DNA of 49,816 bases from an uncultured Pseudomonadota bacterium (lineage in GTDB: Bacteria > Myxococcota_A > Bradymonadia > Bradymonadales > GCA-2716585). Below, one piece after another: positions 16,862 to 26,002 of this stretch (its first letter is position 1; the number at the start of each line of letters is the position of its first letter). The DNA lies in NCBI GenBank assembly GCA_937123825.1, contig CAKZKQ010000161.1, forward strand, positions 1 to 49,816, given 5' to 3'. The notes under the pieces were generated by a model. That model worked only from the letters and a program-made list of their open reading frames with translations. It did no database searches and was not told the origin of the DNA. The translations under genes and the position numbers were made by a program.

Positions 16862-17599
16862 ATGACCACGCCCACAAATCAGATCGCGCTGCTCCAAGCC
16901 CGCGTCGCTGGCGATCCCATGCTGGAGCACGAGCACCAGTGCTTTGCCCAGCGCGCCCACCTGCCCTACAAGGCCTTCAAACCCATCAACATGACCTGCC
17001 AGGACCTCTCGCTGGAGGCACTGGAGGGCTGCCAAGCGGTGATGATCGGCGGCAGCGGTGATTTTTCGGTCGTGGTGGGGGGTTTTGACTGGCACGAGCC
17101 CATGTTGGCGCTGCTGCGTCAGATCGCCCAGCGCCGCATGCCCTGTTTTGCGTCCTGTTTTGGCCATCAAGCGCTCATCCAGGCGCTCGGCGGTGAGCTT
17201 CGCCGCGACCCGGAGCACTCCGAGGTGGGGACCTACGAGTTGACCCTCAATGAGGACGGGCAGGCCGACCCGCTCTTTGGCATCCTGCCCCAGGTCTTCA
17301 ACGCCCACTTTGGGCACCTGGACCGGGTGACGGTCTTGCCGGACGCCTTCACCAACATGGCCTCAAGCCAGCTCTGCGCCGTCCAGGCCACGCGCCTTGG
17401 CGATGCCCCCATCGTCACCGCCCAGTTCCACCCCGAACTGTCCTACCTGGACAACCTGGAGCGCTGGCTCAACTACCTGCGCAACTACAGCGACCCCGAC
17501 ACCCCCGTCGAGGAAGCTGAGGCCGACGCACGCCGCCGCTGCTTCCCCGGCCCCGAAAGCACGACCCTCATCAAGCGCTTTGTCGACCTCTACATCTAG
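16862..17599 (+). CDS. Class I glutamine amidotransferase
   Basis: 245 residues with a complete GATase-1 triad: Cys99 (ASCFGHQ), His190 and Glu192 (AQFHPE). The oxyanion region GGSGDFSVV precedes it. It stands alone without a synthase domain, like YfeJ/GuaA-like amidotransferases that process small peptides or act with an unknown partner. ATG 16862 is chosen because the preceding in-frame bases lack family similarity. Confidence 0.87.
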   Translation: MTTPTNQIALLQARVAGDPMLEHEHQCFAQRAHLPYKAFKPINMTCQDLSLEALEGCQAVMIGGSGDFSVVVGGFDWHEPMLALLRQIAQRRMPCFASCFGHQALIQALGGELRRDPEHSEVGTYELTLNEDGQADPLFGILPQVFNAHFGHLDRVTVLPDAFTNMASSQLCAVQATRLGDAPIVTAQFHPELSYLDNLERWLNYLRNYSDPDTPVEEAEADARRRCFPGPESTTLIKRFVDLYI

Positions 17600-17776
17600 A
17601 CCCCTTCACTGCCGACAAACAGCATATTTCGTATCAAAACCGTTGCTTTGAGCCTTGACGTATACCAAACCAAGGTACACCAATATATGGGTTACCTGTT
17701 TGGCAGATTCAGCACACCTTTTGCTCAAAAGTGGAGGTTCCAACCATGCTCAATCGAAAGGCAACAGGGTTCATCC
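17600..17776 (+). promoter_or_regulatory. Probable higBA control region
   Basis: AT-richer stretch before the toxin-antitoxin pair. It has TTGACG at 17655-17660, an overlapping GTATAC palindrome and GGTACACC / GGTTACC half-sites around 17674-17697. HigA-type antitoxins usually repress their own promoter through palindromes. No -10 at ideal spacing was found, so the exact promoter is not assigned. Confidence 0.35.
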
Positions 17777-18073
17777 ATGGCCATCCTATCCTTCAAAGAC
17801 AGCGCCACCGAAGCATTCTTCAATGACGGCATCTTGCCAAGACGATGCCCTTGGGCACAGCAGGCCAATGTCGCAGCCAGAAAACTCGACATGCTCCAAG
17901 CCGCAGCGACCGTCGAGGACCTCCGCATGCCTCCATCAAACCGCCTGGAACTGCTCAGTGGGGATATGAGAGGGCTTTACAGCATACGCATAAACCGTCA
18001 ATGGCGAGTGATCTTTTCGTGGCCAGAAGAGGCCCCAGGCCCGTCAGACGCTACAATCATGGATTACCACTGA
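17777..18073 (+). CDS. higB: HigB-family toxin (RelE/ParE superfamily)
   Basis: 98 residues from ATG 17777. The family pattern is clear: ARKLDMLQAAATVEDLRMPP, then NRLELLSGD, YSIRINRQWRVIF and a C-terminal DATIMDYH. HigB toxins are ribosome-dependent mRNA endonucleases. Toxin-first order, with the antitoxin two bases downstream, is typical of higBA. The open frame extends upstream of 17777, but the extension matches nothing and crosses the control region. Confidence 0.92.
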   Translation: MAILSFKDSATEAFFNDGILPRRCPWAQQANVAARKLDMLQAAATVEDLRMPPSNRLELLSGDMRGLYSIRINRQWRVIFSWPEEAPGPSDATIMDYH

Positions 18074-18074
18074 G

Positions 18075-18359
18075 ATGACACAGCGAACACGACGACCCAC
18101 AACCCCGGGTGAAATTCTGCAGGAAGAGTTTCTGGCGCCTTTGGAAATGACGCAGCGCCAGTTGGCCCAAAAAACAGGTTATGAAATCAAAGCCATCAAT
18201 CGTCTGGTCAAAGGCCGCACTCGCGTGACGGCAGACATGGCGGTCGCGCTCGAGGACACCTTGGGTGCCAGCGCACGTTTCTGGTTGAACTTGCAAATGG
18301 AAGTGGACCTTTTCGATGCGCGGCAAAAGCGCGGTGCTCCCACCATCAGCGCTTCTTAA
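18075..18359 (+). CDS. higA: HigA-family antitoxin
   Basis: 94-residue Xre-type helix-turn-helix protein. It starts with the family stretch RPTTPGEILQEEFL, the HTH is MTQRQLAQKTGYEIKAINRL, and it ends FWLNLQMEVDLFDARQ. HigA binds and neutralises HigB and represses the operon. ATG 18075 lies one base after the higB stop, so translation is coupled. Confidence 0.93.
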   Translation: MTQRTRRPTTPGEILQEEFLAPLEMTQRQLAQKTGYEIKAINRLVKGRTRVTADMAVALEDTLGASARFWLNLQMEVDLFDARQKRGAPTISAS

Positions 18360-18391
18360 ACACGCCCTGACCAACCGCCGCTGCTGCGTCA

Positions 18392-19084
18392 TCAACGGCG
18401 CTTGATCTTGGCGTCGCCAGAGATGTTCCGGTCGACCGTCTGCGGCTCACAGTAGTAGTAGACGTCCGCGCAGCCCGAGATGTTGACGTCCAGCGCCTCT
18501 TCAGCGCACAGGCGCACCTCGGCGTCGCCCGAGACGTTCACTCTGGCGCTCTGGGACACCAACTCACGCGCCCGCACGCTGGCATCCCCAGAGATGTCCA
18601 CCACAAAGCGGTCCACCTCGCCTTTGACCAGGACCTGCGCGTCTCCGCTGACCCCCACTTTAAAGCGCTGGCCCTTGAGTCCTTCGACCTGAACGTTGTT
18701 GTCTCCCGAGGCCTCCACGCGGCCCAGCGACGGCGTGATGACCTCCACGGTCAAGGGCAGCTCGGGGTCGAGCCAGACGCCGCCTCGCTCGTGGATGATG
18801 AGCTTGTTGTCTTTGACCCGGGTGCGCACGTGCTCAAGGAGGTTGTCGTCGCCGGTGACGGTGACTGTGGTGCCCTCGGCGTCGACCTTGTCGGTCACCA
18901 GCACCCCCACGCGAAATTCGCCCGAGACCTCCACGGCCTCAAAGGACTCCAGAGAGCGCTGTTCTTCGCCGTATTGCCCGTTGCCCTCGATGACCTCGCA
19001 GGCCACCGACGAAAAGAGCACCAACAACACCGCGCACACCACCGTGCTTCTGACTTCTGTACTTCTGGTCTTCATCGCAATCAT
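18392..19084 (-). CDS. Lipoprotein with GIN/DUF2807-type beta-solenoid domain
   Basis: About 230 residues. Signal peptide with lipobox SVAC. The mature protein is the head-GIN domain: FEAVEVSGEFRVGV, then VTGDDNLLEHVRTRV, then repeated turns of the form SGDA-x-V (five variants of SGDAQV, SGDASV, SGDAEV, SGCADV, SGDAKI) as the chain winds into a beta-helix. Such proteins are secreted or surface-exposed in many bacteria; function is mostly unknown. ATG 19084 is taken for the AGGGG just upstream; ATG 19075 is an alternative. Divergent from the propeller lipoprotein. Confidence 0.85.
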   Translation of the reverse strand: MIAMKTRSTEVRSTVVCAVLLVLFSSVACEVIEGNGQYGEEQRSLESFEAVEVSGEFRVGVLVTDKVDAEGTTVTVTGDDNLLEHVRTRVKDNKLIIHERGGVWLDPELPLTVEVITPSLGRVEASGDNNVQVEGLKGQRFKVGVSGDAQVLVKGEVDRFVVDISGDASVRARELVSQSARVNVSGDAEVRLCAEEALDVNISGCADVYYYCEPQTVDRNISGDAKIKRR

Positions 19085-19215
19085 AGCCCCTGGTTGGTCG
19101 GTTTTCGGGTTGAAATGTGTGGCGCATGACGCCAACATCCCTCTTCATCGACTCGAACACCGCGCCGTGACCAAAGTGTCACCCGGTCGTTGAGCGCCAT
19201 GGTCAGGAGAAAGGC

Positions 19216-21171
19216 ATGAAGAGCACAGGGCGAGCGTTGGGTGTGACGGCTTTGGGGGTCGCGTTGGCGTTGGGGGCTTGCAAGGGCGAGTCCGACAAAC
19301 CGCGCCAGGTCAAAGTGGCGTCGCAGGATAAGGGCGACGTCAAAAAACCTGCGCAGCCCTCCAAAGAGCCCGCTGCGACGCCCAAAACACCGGCTCCGAC
19401 GTCTGGCAAGGTGTCGGGCTTCTGCACCGACACCGGCTGGTGCTATGCGCGCAACCCCGGTTTGGCGTCTCTGGACATCTTCCGTGGTGTGACGACGCAG
19501 TGGGGAGCCGATGGGTTGGCCTACGCATCGACGGGTGAGGGGCGGCTGTGGAGCTACAACGGCGATCGCTGGTCGGACAATGGCCGGGCATTGGGGGACG
19601 TGGTGACGCGTCTGGGCGGCGCATCGGGCAAGGTCCCGGTGGGGCTGAGCAACAAAGCGGCGGTGATGACGCGCCAGGATGATGGGACGTGGCTGCGCGC
19701 CGGGATATTTGAAGGCGGCAAGGGCCGCGTGATGGACGCCTGGATCAACGACCCCAAGAACCTCTGGGCTTGGATCGTGATTTCTTCGGGGGCCACGGGT
19801 TCGACGTTGGCGCGCTGGGATGGGCAGAACTTTCACCGCGTGGCGCTGCCCGAAGTGCCCGAGCGCTCGGTGGTCAGCGCGGTGGCACCTTTGGAGGGCG
19901 GCGAAGCCTGGGTGGCCATCGGTGTCTTTGATGAGGGTGGGCAGTACACACACAAGCTCTACGAGCGCAAGCGCAAGGGCGAAGACGCCTTTGAGTGGCG
20001 CGCGACGCAGCACGCTTCCTCCGATGGGCTGGCGCTTTGGACCAGTCCAGAGGGGCGCGTTTTTATGGGCAAGGGCGACACCATTTTTGAGGCCAAAGAT
20101 GGGCAGTGGGCCGAGTCTCGAAAGCTGGGCCGGACGGGGCATTTTGTGTGGGTGAGGGGTTTTGGGACCCGCGCGCTGGCCTTTTTTCAGGATCGCGGGG
20201 CCAAGACGGGGCGAATGCTGCGCTACGATGGCCAGAAGTGGGCCGACATGGGTCAAAAGCTTGGCCAGGTGGCGCCGCACCGCACGGTGATGCTCAGCGA
20301 CAAGGAGGCCGTGGCGGGTTGGTTGAACAAGGCATTGACAGTCTGGGACGGCGAGGCCTGGAGCGCGCCCGAGACGCTGCGGGCGATTTGGGGGAGCAAA
20401 GACGGCGGTGAGCTGCTGGCGGTGGGTGATCAGGGTCGGATCATGCGGCGCAGCGAGGGGTTGTGGCGCACCGAGGCCCGGGGCGCCAGGACTTTGTATG
20501 ACGTCTGGAGCGATGGTGCGGGGCTGGCGGTGGCCGTGGGCGACAAGGGCGCGGTGTGGATGCGCGGTCAGGACGGCAAGTGGAGCGCGCAGGAGGCCTT
20601 GACGGACAAGACGCTGACGACAGTCTGGGGCAAGGGGCCGCAAGAGGTTTACGCCAGCGGCCCAGGGGCGCCGATGCTGCGCTACGATGGCAAGGCCTGG
20701 TCTGTCGCGTCGCCTGACGGCGCCGACACCATCCGCGGCGCGGCAGGCCAACTCTTTATGACCCGAGGCGGCGTGCTTTATGACGGCGCAGGCAAAGCGC
20801 TGGGCGACACGGGAGAAGAGGCGGTGTCAGCGCTGTGGGCCCGCTCAGACAAAGAGGTCTACGTGGCCGCGGGCAAACAACTCTTCCTTTACGACGGTCA
20901 GCAGCTTGGTTTGGACGGGGATTTGACGCGGGCGGTCTTGCGGCGCGAGTCGCTGGATTTGAGCGGTCTTGGCGGTGATGACCACGGGACCTACGCCGTC
21001 AGCAAGCAGGGCATGCTCTTTGTGCGTCGCAGCCCGGGTCGCTGGAAGCGCACCTCGACCGGCACCCGCGCGGGACTCTTTGGGGTCTGGGGCAGCGGCG
21101 ACACGACCTGGATCGTGGGCCAGCACGGGTTGATCCTGGGCAAGACCCAGGAAGAGAAGAAGAACCCGTGA
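19216..21171 (+). CDS. Large beta-propeller-type lipoprotein
   Basis: 651 residues. Lipobox LGAC (Cys22), then a Lys/Pro/Ala-rich linker to about residue 65. The rest is repeats of about 40-45 residues with a consensus like VWG-x(4)-VYA-x-G-x(3)-MLRYDG-x-x-W, typical of the WxxDG/propeller repeats abundant in myxobacterial lipoproteins. At least eight copies are seen. A CAGGAGAAA ribosome site precedes ATG 19216. It probably faces the outside of the outer membrane; ligand unknown. Convergent with the VIT/vWA gene. Confidence 0.8.
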   Translation: MKSTGRALGVTALGVALALGACKGESDKPRQVKVASQDKGDVKKPAQPSKEPAATPKTPAPTSGKVSGFCTDTGWCYARNPGLASLDIFRGVTTQWGADGLAYASTGEGRLWSYNGDRWSDNGRALGDVVTRLGGASGKVPVGLSNKAAVMTRQDDGTWLRAGIFEGGKGRVMDAWINDPKNLWAWIVISSGATGSTLARWDGQNFHRVALPEVPERSVVSAVAPLEGGEAWVAIGVFDEGGQYTHKLYERKRKGEDAFEWRATQHASSDGLALWTSPEGRVFMGKGDTIFEAKDGQWAESRKLGRTGHFVWVRGFGTRALAFFQDRGAKTGRMLRYDGQKWADMGQKLGQVAPHRTVMLSDKEAVAGWLNKALTVWDGEAWSAPETLRAIWGSKDGGELLAVGDQGRIMRRSEGLWRTEARGARTLYDVWSDGAGLAVAVGDKGAVWMRGQDGKWSAQEALTDKTLTTVWGKGPQEVYASGPGAPMLRYDGKAWSVASPDGADTIRGAAGQLFMTRGGVLYDGAGKALGDTGEEAVSALWARSDKEVYVAAGKQLFLYDGQQLGLDGDLTRAVLRRESLDLSGLGGDDHGTYAVSKQGMLFVRRSPGRWKRTSTGTRAGLFGVWGSGDTTWIVGQHGLILGKTQEEKKNP

Positions 21172-21211
21172 ACCGGGCTGGCCTGACCCGGCTTACATGG
21201 CGATGTGAGGG

Positions 21212-24019
21212 TCACGGCGCGAAACGCAGCGGAAGCATGATCTGCATGGGTTCGCCTTTGAAGGATCTAAGGTGGGTGTTGCGGTAGGTGGCCAGGACGC
21301 ACGCCTCCATCAAGGGCCACTGAGAGAAGTCATTGCGCAGAATCTCCACCTTGGAGACCGTGCCGCTGGGCTCAATGTGCAGGCGAAGGTTGATCCGACC
21401 TTTGGCTTGGGGGTCAATCTCCAGGATCCGATCAAAGCACACCCTGATCCTCTTGGCCTTGTGATGGATGTCTCGCTTGAGCTTGTCTCTGTTTGACGGT
21501 GCGCTGGACGGCGCGTGTGCGGCGCTGGCGCCAGCGGCGGCCTTGGCACCGTTGTTTGAGGCGCTGTTTGAAGCCCCAAAGGAGTCTGTCATGCCGTGGC
21601 CATGGGAGCGCCCAAAGCTCTGCCCGCCGCGAGCGTTCGGAGCAGGGGCAGCGCGCTTTGCAGGTGACCCACGGTCCACCTTTTCCAGCCCGTGGATGCG
21701 GTTGGTGCTGGGATCGACCCTGGGTCCGGCGATCACAGGTGCGCCAGCCGCCACCGGGTCCACACCTTCGGGGGCCTCCACGGGTTGAACAACGCGTTTG
21801 GGGTTGCCGTCGCCGACGATGACATGTTCATCGACCGCCACAAAGCTGGTGTAGGCCGTCACCAGATGGTGATTCAGAGCCGTCTGGGTGATCTTTTCGA
21901 TGATTTGCTGCACTTCACGTTGTTGCAGGCCATCCCAAAGGCTGCGTTCCAGAGCACCTATTCGGGCTCTGGCCCACAATGTCCCCAGCGCGCTGTTGCT
22001 TTTCTCGTATCCAGGCAACTTGATGGCCTTGCTCAGCGTCACCGGACGGCCTCCCACTTGCCCTTTGACGATGACTTTGCCCTTGGCGGGCCATCGGTAG
22101 CGCCCGTAGACCGTCATGGCGCGCGACGCAAAGAGGGTCGTGGGCCCATTGAGGGTTAGATCGTGGACCCCAGGGACCTTAAAGGTCACCGTGACGTCGG
22201 TCATGATGGGGCTGTCGATGGTTCTAAAGACCTTGTCGACGGCTGTGGGCAGGTCTTTGCGCGACACAATGTAATGGGAGAGCCCGTCGCCCGCCGTCGA
22301 AAGCGATTCAATCAGCGACCGGTTGGTGCTGGAGCCGATGCCGAGGCCAAACACGCGCGCTTTGCGGCCACCTGCGGTGTTGTTGTGCACAAAAGCGCTG
22401 ACCTTGGAGGCGATCTGCGACTCGTTGCCCACAAAACCGTCGGTCAAAAAGAGCACATAGCGGTGGTATGCCTCATCAACGGGCTCTGAGAGCACCTCCG
22501 TCACCGCGTTCCCCATGTTGGTGCTGCCGCCTGCACCAAAGGAACCCATGATCTCGGTGGCGCGGCGGAGGTTTTGGGCGTTTGCGGGCCTGGAGTGCTT
22601 AAAAATCCGGCGCGTGCCTCTGGCAAAGGTCACCACATTGAAGCGATCGGTGGGTCGCAGCATGCCCAAAGCGCGCCGCATGACGTCTTTGGACATCGCC
22701 AGCGGCACGCCCCTCATGGATCCAGATACATCGACCACAAAAACCACCTCTCGGTGGCCCACTTCGGCCTCCAGATCCACAGTCGGCGGCTGGATTTGGA
22801 CGGCGACGGTGCCCTCCTGGCCCTTTTTCTTGTGCGCCAGGGCAGAAATCGCCGTCTGGGCCTGATCCACGCGGTACCGCAGCACAAAATCGCGGTTGGG
22901 GAGCTTGTCAGCGGGGTCAAGTTTGAGCGAGAAGCCGCGTTGGTCGTGGTGGAGTTGCTGCACTTTGTGGGTCGGCGTGTCGAGATCGTACGCGGGCAAG
23001 CCAGTGTAGGCCACCAGCTCCAGGGAGATGTCGTGTCCGGTGCGCATCCCGGCGCCAACCACTGGGGGACTGATCCGAGACGCATCTGGAACCTCGTCAG
23101 TGTCGGGCCGCCACCCTGCCCCATTGGCCCCCGCGCTCACCTCTCCGGGGAAAAACCTCGGCCCCACCACCATGGGAAAGACAAACTCGGACTCTCCGCC
23201 GTCCTGGGTCAGCTCCTGGACGTATTGGATGGTCACCTCGATGGTCTGCCCCGGGGCGATGTTGGCCACCGACTGGGTAAAGATGTTGGGGCGCTCCTGC
23301 TCCAGCAGCGCCGCCGTCTGCCCGCGGCGCCGCGCGGCTTCGTAACGCTCGCGGGCAGCGGCGCGGCGTTCGATGTTGGCCACCACACGCCGCGCACCGA
23401 TCGTCATATGCATCCCGTCCACGGCGCTGTTTTCGGGCAGCGGGAAGATGTAGACGCTCTCGATGGGCTCGGCCATGGGGTTGGTGTAGCGCTGGGTCAC
23501 CTCGACGCGGGCCACCGCGCCGCTAAGCTCGGCCTTCACGTGGGTGTGCTCAAGGGGCAGATTGAAGAGTTGGCCGTTGTGGCTCAGCTTCAAGCGCGGC
23601 ACCTGACCCGGTTGGGTGTGCACCTGCCGGACGGACGCCAGTTGAACGGCGCTCATGGGCACAGGCCTGTCCAATTTGGTGTGGCGCGCGGGGCCTTCGA
23701 GGGTCCAACGCAGGTTTTTGGCGTCCTGGGCCGTCAGCGTCCCTGCCTTTGGCGGTGTCCAACCTCGGGCAGCGAGCGTGTTGGCCTGATCCTGCCCCTG
23801 ACGCCGCGCTGAATCCGTCACAGGCGTCGCCAATTTGATCACGTCAGAGATGGGCGGCGCCGGCGGTGCGGCCACCAATGGCGCTGGGGGCGCTTGTTGA
23901 ATGATCACCTGCGGATAGCAGCCAAGCGCCCCCAGCGCCGCCGCCGCCATCAACCCACCCAACCACAATGTCTTGAACAAAGCGCAGGAGTGCCCCCTGC
24001 GCAGGCCTGCGATCTTCAT
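21212..24019 (-). CDS. VIT plus vWA domain lipoprotein with AgmX/PglI-like C-terminus
   Basis: About 935 residues. Lipobox LGALGC near residue 33. A VIT (inter-alpha-trypsin inhibitor) domain covers about 160-290 (ERRAAARERYEAARRRGQTA, FVFPMVVGPRFFP). A von Willebrand A domain has a complete MIDAS: DVSGSM near 429, a Ser/Thr in GSTNMG and LTDG. After a Gly/Ala/Ser-rich linker, the last 85 residues match the AgmX/PglI (TonB-like) C-terminal domain: RVCFDRILEIDPQAKGRI, then a conserved Cys. AgmX is part of myxobacterial gliding machinery. The start at ATG 24019 has a perfect GGAGGTGA ribosome site. Confidence 0.88.
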   Translation of the reverse strand: MKIAGLRRGHSCALFKTLWLGGLMAAAALGALGCYPQVIIQQAPPAPLVAAPPAPPISDVIKLATPVTDSARRQGQDQANTLAARGWTPPKAGTLTAQDAKNLRWTLEGPARHTKLDRPVPMSAVQLASVRQVHTQPGQVPRLKLSHNGQLFNLPLEHTHVKAELSGAVARVEVTQRYTNPMAEPIESVYIFPLPENSAVDGMHMTIGARRVVANIERRAAARERYEAARRRGQTAALLEQERPNIFTQSVANIAPGQTIEVTIQYVQELTQDGGESEFVFPMVVGPRFFPGEVSAGANGAGWRPDTDEVPDASRISPPVVGAGMRTGHDISLELVAYTGLPAYDLDTPTHKVQQLHHDQRGFSLKLDPADKLPNRDFVLRYRVDQAQTAISALAHKKKGQEGTVAVQIQPPTVDLEAEVGHREVVFVVDVSGSMRGVPLAMSKDVMRRALGMLRPTDRFNVVTFARGTRRIFKHSRPANAQNLRRATEIMGSFGAGGSTNMGNAVTEVLSEPVDEAYHRYVLFLTDGFVGNESQIASKVSAFVHNNTAGGRKARVFGLGIGSSTNRSLIESLSTAGDGLSHYIVSRKDLPTAVDKVFRTIDSPIMTDVTVTFKVPGVHDLTLNGPTTLFASRAMTVYGRYRWPAKGKVIVKGQVGGRPVTLSKAIKLPGYEKSNSALGTLWARARIGALERSLWDGLQQREVQQIIEKITQTALNHHLVTAYTSFVAVDEHVIVGDGNPKRVVQPVEAPEGVDPVAAGAPVIAGPRVDPSTNRIHGLEKVDRGSPAKRAAPAPNARGGQSFGRSHGHGMTDSFGASNSASNNGAKAAAGASAAHAPSSAPSNRDKLKRDIHHKAKRIRVCFDRILEIDPQAKGRINLRLHIEPSGTVSKVEILRNDFSQWPLMEACVLATYRNTHLRSFKGEPMQIMLPLRFAP

Positions 24020-24128
24020 CACGCTCACCTCCACACCGCCTATTGACCGTCCGCGACGGTTTTGTTTTCAACCGGAGGGATAAGACGGCATCGTGGGGAA
24101 TATCTGACAGCGCAAACCCCGCAAAGTC

Positions 24129-24207
24129 TTGACAAAGTGGCCGGGGATGAAAAGAGTTAAAGCAACTCTTTTAGAGTCATAAAGACTTTTCTAAAGCCAT
24201 AAAGACT
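24129..24207 (+). promoter_or_regulatory. Candidate NrtR operator and paired direct repeats
   Basis: AAAAGAGTT (24150-24158) and AACTCTTTT (24164-24172) form a perfect 23-bp inverted repeat containing GT-N7-AC, which I recall as the conserved core of NrtR operators. TTGACA sits at 24129-24134 just upstream. Downstream, CATAAAGACT occurs twice (24178-24187 and 24198-24207), 20 bp apart, i.e. on one DNA face. It lies between the divergent VIT/vWA gene and the hydrolase-NrtR operon. Confidence 0.55.
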
Positions 24208-24280
24208 CTTTTCAAAGACAGCGTCTTGCACAGCGCCGCCAGCGCCCCGCGCCTTGGCAGGCCTGAAGGATATACAACCC

Positions 24281-25273
24281 ATGACATACCCCCTGCCCAA
24301 CCCCTCTTTCTACGATGCATCGCGCGTGGGCGAGCTTTACATGGAGCGCGGGGCGCTGGTGGCGGCCGAGGCGCTTGAGCACCGTCGGACGCACCGGATC
24401 GCCCCCAGCAGCGACGACCGCTTTAAAATTGCGGCCTTCGGGATCGACGCTCAGGTCGGGTTTTGCACGCCGGGCGCCAGCCTCTTTGTCCCTGGCGCGG
24501 TGGACGACACGCGCCGCGCCGTGGAGTGGCTCTACAAGCACCTGGGGTCCATCACCTCGCTCTTCTTTTCGCTCGACACCCACAGCGTCCATCAGATCTT
24601 TCACCCGGCGTTCTGGCAGGACACCAGCGGTCAGGCCCCTGCGCCGCTGACGGTCATCACCCACAGCGACGTCAAAGCGGGCATCTGGCGCCCCAGCCGC
24701 GCCGAAGACCTGGACGCTTGCCTGGAGTACACCCACACGCTGGAGCGCAGTGGCCGCTACGTGTTGACCATCTGGCCCTACCACACGCTGCTTGGCGGCC
24801 TGAGCCACGCGCTGGTGCCGTCGCTGATGGAGGCGTCGATCTTTCACAGCGTGGCGCGCGGCGCCCACACGCACTTTGAGACCAAAGGACGCCACCGCCT
24901 CACAGAGAACTACTCCGTGCTGGCCCCCGAGGTGACCCACATCCAGGGCGACCCGGTGGGCAGCTTCAACCAGACCCTCTTTGACGCCCTGATGAGCCAC
25001 GACCGGGTCTACGTCTTTGGTCAGGCCTCGTCCCACTGCGTCCTGTCTACGCTGCGGGACATGCAGACCCACATCGAGGCCACCGACCCCAGCCTGGCCG
25101 ACCGGGTCTGGATTCTGTCAGACGCGATGAGCCCGGTCCCTGCCCCGCCGCTCGATCCGCTGCCCGCTGCGTTGGACTTCCCCAAGATCGCCGCCGACGC
25201 CCTGGAGGGCTTTGCCAAAGCGGGCTTCCACGTGGTCAAGACGACCGACCCGGTGGAGGTCCCGCGTGGATGA
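24281..25273 (+). CDS. Isochorismatase/nicotinamidase-like cysteine hydrolase
   Basis: 330 residues. Asp56 (FGIDAQVGFC) and Cys253 (FGQASSHCV) mark the catalytic Asp and nucleophile Cys of the nicotinamidase/isochorismatase fold. It is longer than typical PncA (about 200) because of inserts between the two. Adjacent NrtR suggests NAD salvage: nicotinamide to nicotinate. That link is an inference from the neighbourhood. ATG 24281 was chosen; a TTG-type extension lies upstream. Its end overlaps the next gene by 8 bases. Confidence 0.8.
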   Translation: MTYPLPNPSFYDASRVGELYMERGALVAAEALEHRRTHRIAPSSDDRFKIAAFGIDAQVGFCTPGASLFVPGAVDDTRRAVEWLYKHLGSITSLFFSLDTHSVHQIFHPAFWQDTSGQAPAPLTVITHSDVKAGIWRPSRAEDLDACLEYTHTLERSGRYVLTIWPYHTLLGGLSHALVPSLMEASIFHSVARGAHTHFETKGRHRLTENYSVLAPEVTHIQGDPVGSFNQTLFDALMSHDRVYVFGQASSHCVLSTLRDMQTHIEATDPSLADRVWILSDAMSPVPAPPLDPLPAALDFPKIAADALEGFAKAGFHVVKTTDPVEVPRG

Positions 25274-25967
25274 GCCTGGACACATCCGGCGCTACCCGCG
25301 GCCTGCGGTGGCGGTGGACCTGACCATCTTCACGCTGCGCGACGCAGACCTGCAATTGCTGCTCATCAAGCGCAAACGGCCGCCTTTTGAGGGCTGCTGG
25401 GCGCTGCCGGGCGGCTTTGTCAGGGTCTCGGACGAACAGGACCAGGGCGAAGACCTCGATCAGGCTGCCGAGCGCGAGTTGGCCGAAGAAACCGGCTTGC
25501 CCACAGGCGCCGTCTTTCTGGAACAAGTGCGCGCCTTCGGTCAGGCTGGCCGCGATCCGCGCCTGAGGGTCATCAGCGTCGCCTACATGGCATTGGTCAG
25601 GCCAGAGCTTGCGCCGGTGGTCTGCGCCGGAGGCGACGCCGCCGACGCCCGATGGTTCTCCACAGCGCATTTGGAGCAACAACCGCTGGCCTTTGACCAC
25701 CATCAGATCATCAACGCGGCCACAGAGCACCTGCGCCGGGCCATCCGCACCACCGATCTGGCCTTTGAGTTGGTCCCAGAGACCTTCACGGTGGCCGAAC
25801 TGCGGGCTGTGTACGAAGTGTTGGAAGGCGCGCGGCTGGATCCGGGCAACTTCCGGCGCCGCTTTATGCGCATGGTGGATGACGGCGTCCTCCAGGAGAG
25901 CCCCGGCAAGCGCGCCACCGGCTCCAGAAAAGCCCGGCTCTACCGCTTCAAGCCTCGCCAGACGTAA
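25266..25967 (+). CDS. nrtR: NrtR-type Nudix transcriptional regulator of NAD metabolism
   Basis: 233 residues. The N-terminal Nudix domain has LPGGFV and the helix AERELAEETGL; between them is an insert (RVSDEQDQGEDLDQA) so the box is non-canonical, as is usual for NrtR. The C-terminal winged helix is ETFTVAELRAVYEVLEG through GNFRRRFMRMVDDGVL with a basic end, the DNA-binding part of NrtR. NrtR represses NAD genes and responds to ADP-ribose. GTG 25266 overlaps the hydrolase stop by 8 bases, so the two are an operon. A catalytic ADP-ribose pyrophosphatase with a wing is the alternative. Confidence 0.82.
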   Translation: MDEPGHIRRYPRPAVAVDLTIFTLRDADLQLLLIKRKRPPFEGCWALPGGFVRVSDEQDQGEDLDQAAERELAEETGLPTGAVFLEQVRAFGQAGRDPRLRVISVAYMALVRPELAPVVCAGGDAADARWFSTAHLEQQPLAFDHHQIINAATEHLRRAIRTTDLAFELVPETFTVAELRAVYEVLEGARLDPGNFRRRFMRMVDDGVLQESPGKRATGSRKARLYRFKPRQT

Positions 25968-26002
25968 TCCAAACCCCAAACAAACCCGCAGCGAGGCCTC
26001 TT

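Noticed and set aside
19081..20751. 556-codon minus-strand open frame
   Set aside because: Antisense to the beta-propeller lipoprotein, Arg/His/Pro-rich, no start signal.
22574..23812. 412-codon plus-strand open frame
   Set aside because: Antisense to the VIT/vWA gene, whose domains are unmistakable.
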